From Treponema sp. (GTDB taxonomy: Bacteria > Spirochaetota > Spirochaetia > Treponematales > Breznakiellaceae): 8,984 bases of DNA. Below are positions 6,542 through 8,984 of the stretch, piece after piece (within the stretch, counting starts at the first letter, position 1; every line of letters starts with the position of its first letter). The DNA lies in contig JAISZZ010000192.1 of NCBI GenBank assembly GCA_031284385.1, positions 1-8,984 of the forward strand, written 5' to 3'. A program made the translations under genes and the position numbers. Below the pieces are notes generated by a model. The model worked only from the letters and a program-made list of their open reading frames with translations, ran no database searches and was not told the origin of the DNA.

Positions 6542-6664
6542 GTTTGTTCGAAAATCCGGTTTCGGGACAAACAATGCTAAAACCACCGTGATTTCACGGC
6601 TATGAGGGCGGGGGAAACCGCAGGATTTGCGTAGGTGACGAACCGGATACCGCCTGACAAATCC
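6542..6664 (+). ncRNA. Candidate structured leader RNA with complementary loops
   Basis: Most of the 192-base gap before the outer-membrane protein gene folds on inspection into four helices. (A) GTTTGT-T-CGAAA (6542-6553) pairs with TTTCG-GG-ACAAAC (6560-6572), with loop ATCCGG (6554-6559). (B) CCGTG-ATTT-CACGG is at 6586-6599. (C) GCGG-GGGAAA-CCGC is at 6608-6621. (D) GGATTTG (6623-6629) pairs perfectly with CAAATCC (6658-6664). The loop of A is exactly complementary to CCGGAT (6643-6648) inside D, allowing a kissing interaction. GGCGG (6607-6611) could also pair with CCGCC (6650-6654). The ribosome binding site follows 12 bases later. It matches no riboswitch class I can recall. It could instead be a 3' end of the lipoprotein transcript or a repeat element. 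Confidence 0.45.
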
Positions 6665-6675
6665 AACAGTTCTTT

Positions 6676-6682
6676 GGGAGGA
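6676..6682 (+). promoter_or_regulatory. Ribosome binding site of the beta-barrel gene
   Basis: GGGAGGA lies 8 to 9 bases before the ATG at 6691 and fixes that start. It is 12 bases after the last helix of the putative leader RNA, so folding of that RNA could affect access to it. Confidence 0.7.
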
Positions 6683-6690
6683 ACCTTGTA

Positions 6691-7446
6691 ATGTATAGGA
6701 CCGCGGTTCTAATCAGCGTTTTTATTTTATTATCATCAACAGCATATTCGCTCAGTTACAGTACTGGTTACGGGCTCACCCTTGGGGCTAATTTTGACAC
6801 GCTGTCAACCGAATTAAACGCGTCTACGGCGCGGCAGTTATACAACCAATTCAATTTTGGCGGGCTGGTATTTTTTGACGCGACATATATTATCGCCGAC
6901 ATAAGTTTTTACGGCACATCCACAACTTTCGCACACAATGAGACATTAAAAGAATTTACCAATATAAATGAAGATTACCAGTTGGCGGGCGCGAATTTAA
7001 GTTTCGGGGTTTATGTTAAGTACCCGTTTAACGTTAGAAATATAATAATTTTCCCAATTTTGGGAATAAATGGCAGCATTGGACTGGCGCAGAATTTCGC
7101 CCGCGATTTCACGGCGTTTAACGCTAAAAAAAATGATAGTTTTGGTTCCGCTCTGGATTGGTCAACATGGATTGTTAAGGCGGGATGCGGTTTTGATATT
7201 ACATTAAGCAGTATCATGTTTTTCCGCGCCGAACTGTTAATAGATTACAAACTCAACACTCCTTTGGACCAGGCGTTTATAGAAGCAATCAATAAAAAAT
7301 ATCCGGATGTAACTAATATGAATCTTGGCTTTGAATTTGAATTTTTATTAGGATACAAAATCGGCCAAACCACAGAATATCAGAGTAAAGGAACGTCGTC
7401 ACCACCCGCGCGTCAACGAGACGATGACATTTTTTATCCCAAATGA
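6691..7446 (+). CDS. Outer-membrane beta-barrel protein, small porin-like
   Basis: A 251-residue exported protein. Residues 1-20 form a signal peptide (MYRTAVLISVFILLSSTAYS) with probable cleavage after AYS. The mature part alternates short amphipathic stretches with glycine and aromatic residues, typical of an outer-membrane beta barrel: YGLTLGANFDTL, GGLVFFDATYIIADISFYG, GANLSFGVYVKYPF, WIVKAGCGFDITLSSIMFFRAELLIDYKL and FEFEFLLGYKIG. The C-terminus after the last strand is a hydrophilic tail with prolines and acidic residues and does not end in phenylalanine, so either the final strand is earlier or the tail is periplasmic. It follows the flippase and lipoprotein genes on the same strand, after a structured gap with no clear promoter. 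No substrate or precise family can be named. Confidence 0.7.
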   Translation: MYRTAVLISVFILLSSTAYSLSYSTGYGLTLGANFDTLSTELNASTARQLYNQFNFGGLVFFDATYIIADISFYGTSTTFAHNETLKEFTNINEDYQLAGANLSFGVYVKYPFNVRNIIIFPILGINGSIGLAQNFARDFTAFNAKKNDSFGSALDWSTWIVKAGCGFDITLSSIMFFRAELLIDYKLNTPLDQAFIEAINKKYPDVTNMNLGFEFEFLLGYKIGQTTEYQSKGTSSPPARQRDDDIFYPK

Positions 7447-7453
7447 AAGCCGC

Positions 7454-7466
7454 GCCGGATGCCGGC
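7454..7466 (+). terminator. GC-rich hairpin after the beta-barrel gene
   Basis: GCCGG-ATG-CCGGC is a perfect 5-bp GC hairpin 7 bases after the stop codon. Only ATTT follows, so it is a weak intrinsic terminator at best. Confidence 0.35.
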
Positions 7467-7477
7467 ATTTCCAAAAA

Positions 7478-7542
7478 AGATGCCCAAAGAAGCAGCAAAT
7501 AGGAGGTCTGCAATGAGTGTAGCAAAACGGCTTTGGGCATCT
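7478..7542. repeat. 12-bp perfect inverted repeat enclosing an RBS and start codon
   Basis: AGATGCCCAAAG (7478-7489) and CTTTGGGCATCT (7531-7542) are exact complements around a 41-base interior. Inside, GCAG (7492-7495) can pair with CTGC (7508-7511), leaving AGGAGG in the 12-base loop. The arrangement could be an RNA fold that controls the small frame within it, or the ends of a tiny mobile element. The downstream arm is part of the small frame's coding sequence. Confidence 0.55.
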
Positions 7543-7554
7543 ACAACACACTAA
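7513..7554 (+). CDS. Candidate 13-residue small ORF
   Basis: ATG at 7513 opens MSVAKRLWASTTH followed by TAA. A full consensus AGGAGG (7501-7506) sits 6 bases before the ATG, stronger than the site of most genes in this window. The frame begins inside the loop of the 12-bp inverted repeat and uses the downstream arm as codons for RLWAS, so translation and folding would interfere. It lies 66 bases after the beta-barrel stop and converges on ssb. The peptide is basic (K, R, H) with one Trp and no membrane segment. It could be a leader-type or regulatory peptide, or a chance frame; no downstream gene on this strand exists in the window for it to regulate. Confidence 0.35.
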   Translation: MSVAKRLWASTTH

Positions 7555-7556
7555 AA

Positions 7557-7597
7557 TTGTTTAGAAACTTCAAAAAGTTGAACAGGTTCTTGAACAA
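7557..7597 (+). terminator. Imperfect hairpin at the convergent junction before ssb
   Basis: TTGTTTAGAAAC (7557-7568) pairs with GTTCTTGAACAA (7586-7597) at 11 of 12 positions in plus-strand RNA, counting two G-U pairs. The interior offers further short pairings (AACTT with AAGTT, GAAC with GTTC). It lies between the plus-strand small frame and the 3' end of minus-strand ssb, where transcripts must end. No T-run follows. Confidence 0.4.
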
Positions 7598-7605
7598 ATC
7601 CACTA

Positions 7606-8028
7606 TTAAAACATCATTTCTTGCTTGCCGCTATCCCCATCGCCTGTAATCTCTGAAACCATACCACTATGCAAGGAGGCGGGATCACCGGAATCTTTTT
7701 TAAAATCAGGGCGAAATTCAATATGCTCGGCGACAATACTGATCTTTGAATGAGTCTTTCCGTCCGAGTCATTCCAGCGGTCTTGCTTTAACCGGCCTAC
7801 AACACGCACGCCCCTGCCTTTACGTCCAAGCGACTGACAGTTTTCCGCGAGTTTTGACCATGCTTCCACCTCAAAAAAATTTACTTCTTTTTCCAAATTG
7901 TTATCCTGTTTGTAATAACGGTTTGAGGCAAGGCAAAAAGTGCATAATGGCGTACCTTTAGCCGTGGAACGGTACATCGGGTCCTTAGTTAGATTGCCTT
8001 CAATCAAAATAGAATTGAGATTATTCAT
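7606..8028 (-). CDS. ssb: Single-stranded DNA-binding protein
   Basis: SSB protects single-stranded DNA during replication and repair and recruits partner enzymes. Of 140 residues, about 4-106 form the OB fold: LNSILIEGNLTKDPMYRST, then GTPLCTFCLASNRYY, then EVNFFEVEAWSKLAENC, then GVRVVGRLKQDRW and SKISIVAEHIEFRP. The wording of these blocks is of the Treponema type. The linker is short, about 20 residues. The C-terminus GDGDSGKQEMMF keeps the final phenylalanine and some acidic residues but lacks the canonical DDDIPF tip, which usually binds partner proteins. The start is supported by GAGAGGA ahead of the ATG. It stands alone, without the rpsF and rpsR neighbours seen in many bacteria. It may be the main SSB or a second copy; the window cannot tell. 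Confidence 0.92.
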   Translation of the reverse strand: MNNLNSILIEGNLTKDPMYRSTAKGTPLCTFCLASNRYYKQDNNLEKEVNFFEVEAWSKLAENCQSLGRKGRGVRVVGRLKQDRWNDSDGKTHSKISIVAEHIEFRPDFKKDSGDPASLHSGMVSEITGDGDSGKQEMMF

Positions 8029-8160
8029 AACATCCTCTCAAAAATAGATTTCAGCGCATAAACGCGCCGGTCACGGATCCACGTTCAGTCGCGTGTTTTA
8101 TCCCTGACATATACATACATATCGCGTTCAAATTTGATTTTGCTTTGATTTTGATTGAAG

Positions 8161-8202
8161 GCGGAAACAAGTTATGGCAGTGGTTTCCGTCCCGCTTTGC
8201 GG
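8161..8202 (-). terminator. Hairpins downstream of the glycoside hydrolase
   Basis: CGGAAAC (8162-8168) pairs perfectly with GTTTCCG (8183-8189) around a 14-base loop, and CCGC-TTT-GCGG (8192-8202) forms a second small stem. Both lie between the hydrolase stop and ssb. A T-run is lacking, so termination is only possible. The remaining 8029-8160 contains AT-rich sequence and an 11-base tandem motif but no gene. Confidence 0.3.
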
Positions 8203-8223
8203 ATAATATCTTAATTCACAAGG

Positions 8224-8984
8224 TTACTCGTCCCAGGTAAGGAACAGGAGGCTGGGTTTTGCCGCGGGGTCATTGCCGCCGGAGGCGTAAAGAGTCGCGG
8301 TGTACACGCCATTGTCAAGGCTTATGTCCTCGGAAGTCCCGGCAGCCACATTCCAACGCCTATGCTTGGCGCCGCCAAGACTTACGCTGAGGGTTTTCTT
8401 AAAAAAGACGCTCTCATTCCATACGATCAAGACACGGCTGCCCTCTATTCCTTCAAAGTAAAAACTCCGCGTTTTAGACGGCATGGTCTTTTGATAAGTG
8501 CCGGCACGGAAACCCTTGCCGGCCAAATTGTTCGCACAGAGGGCATAGGCCCAGTACCCGCCTTTTTTCCGCCATGGCTTGGTACTGTCATCCACCAGCC
8601 CAAAAGAATCATCATCGAATATGTGGTACCAGAAAAAATTCCGGGCGCCTCCCGCGGCAAGAAGGGTAATGGTTTTGACCACAGTTTCGGGCATCTGTGC
8701 TTCTTTTACTGTACGGGGAAAAGACTTGCGGGTCGGAAACCCCACCTCGTTCACCCAAATCTTACCGGCAAAACCGTAGGGCGCCACGGTGTCCCTGAAT
8801 CTGGTAAAAACACGGGCGCTGGACTTGGCGTTCATGTGGTAGGGGTGAAACGCAACCCCGTCCGTCCCATCCATCGCATGGGACTCAAAAAGCCCCTTAA
8901 CCCAAGATGTGTCTCCGAACACGAATTCCATATCGCTCAAAACCCCGCCGATAACCGTTGTCCCTGTACCTTCCGCTTCGTCCA
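8224..8984 (-). CDS. Glycoside hydrolase, clan-A-like, C-terminal part
   Basis: Carbohydrate-cleaving enzyme, seen as its last 252 residues. The frame stays open to the window edge, reading DEAEGTGTTVIGGVLSDMEF, so the real start lies outside. Features of a TIM-barrel hydrolase of the GH5/GH39 kind are visible: TVIGGV, then SWVKGLFE, then DGVAFHPYHM, and KIWVNEVGFPT, where the glutamate (codon 8746-8748) sits where the catalytic nucleophile of clan A enzymes lies at the end of strand 7. GGARNFFWYHIFDDD and FGLVDDSTKPWRKKGGYWAY follow, typical of strand 8 and its exit. The last 100 or so residues look like a beta-sandwich (RSFYFEGIEGSRVLIVWNES, DNGVYTATLYASGG). The acid/base glutamate would lie in the missing part. 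It suits an organism degrading plant or microbial polysaccharide; substrate unknown. It precedes ssb on the same strand with 195 bases between. Confidence 0.75.
   Translation of the reverse strand, partial: DEAEGTGTTVIGGVLSDMEFVFGDTSWVKGLFESHAMDGTDGVAFHPYHMNAKSSARVFTRFRDTVAPYGFAGKIWVNEVGFPTRKSFPRTVKEAQMPETVVKTITLLAAGGARNFFWYHIFDDDSFGLVDDSTKPWRKKGGYWAYALCANNLAGKGFRAGTYQKTMPSKTRSFYFEGIEGSRVLIVWNESVFFKKTLSVSLGGAKHRRWNVAAGTSEDISLDNGVYTATLYASGGNDPAAKPSLLFLTWDE

Noticed and set aside
6630..6664. Resemblance of GAACCGGATA to part of a TPP riboswitch
   Set aside because: The other conserved TPP elements (CTGAGA, the P2-P3 core) are missing and the downstream gene is not a thiamine gene.
8133..8153. 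Tandem TTTGATTTTG copies as possible iterons or operator
   Set aside because: Only two 10-base A+T-rich copies occur, which is compatible with chance in an intergenic region.
8041..8160. Promoter for ssb (TTGAAC followed by TATATG on the minus strand)
   Set aside because: The spacing is only about 12 bases, too short for a sigma-70 promoter, and no better pair stood out.
8938..8940. TTG as the start of the hydrolase
   Set aside because: The same frame continues open and protein-like (EGTGTTVIGGV) to the window edge, and no Shine-Dalgarno precedes the TTG.

Overview
The window looks like part of a spirochaete chromosome, most likely a Treponema of the gut-symbiont type. This rests on the form of the FlgG and SSB proteins, a FlgJ homologue reduced to its rod-binding domain, and a lipoprotein and beta-barrel outer-membrane protein of the kind treponemes carry. 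It is a family-level reading of the sequence, not a database result. Two genes run off the ends: rpsI lacks only its last base and stop, and a glycoside hydrolase lacks its N-terminal part.

Left part (1-2550, minus strand). In transcription order this holds flgG, flgJ, rplM and rpsI. A sigma-28-like promoter lies just upstream of flgG. A near-perfect 30-base palindrome separates flgJ from rplM. rplM has a sigma-70-like promoter almost touching its ATG and no Shine-Dalgarno. rplM and rpsI, usually adjacent, are split by about 300 bases with no gene, which hold three consecutive hairpin structures (one resembling a miniature mobile element) and a separate promoter for rpsI.

Middle part (2600-7450, plus strand). 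serS diverges from flgG and appears leaderless. It is followed 8 bases later by an AT-rich MOP-family polysaccharide flippase, then 6 bases later by a large unrecognised lipoprotein. After 192 bases comes a beta-barrel outer-membrane protein. Those 192 bases contain several hairpins, two of which have complementary loops, and they look like a structured leader RNA. The three genes after serS form a small envelope cassette.

Right part (7450-8984). A 13-codon reading frame with a consensus Shine-Dalgarno lies inside a perfect 12-bp inverted repeat. After it come a hairpin at a convergent junction, a stand-alone ssb (minus) with an atypical C-terminal tip, and the end of a clan-A-like glycoside hydrolase (minus).

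I saw no tRNA, rRNA, CRISPR array, transposase or defence system. The best candidates for something undescribed are the putative leader RNA before the outer-membrane protein gene and the small hairpin-enclosed reading frame after it.
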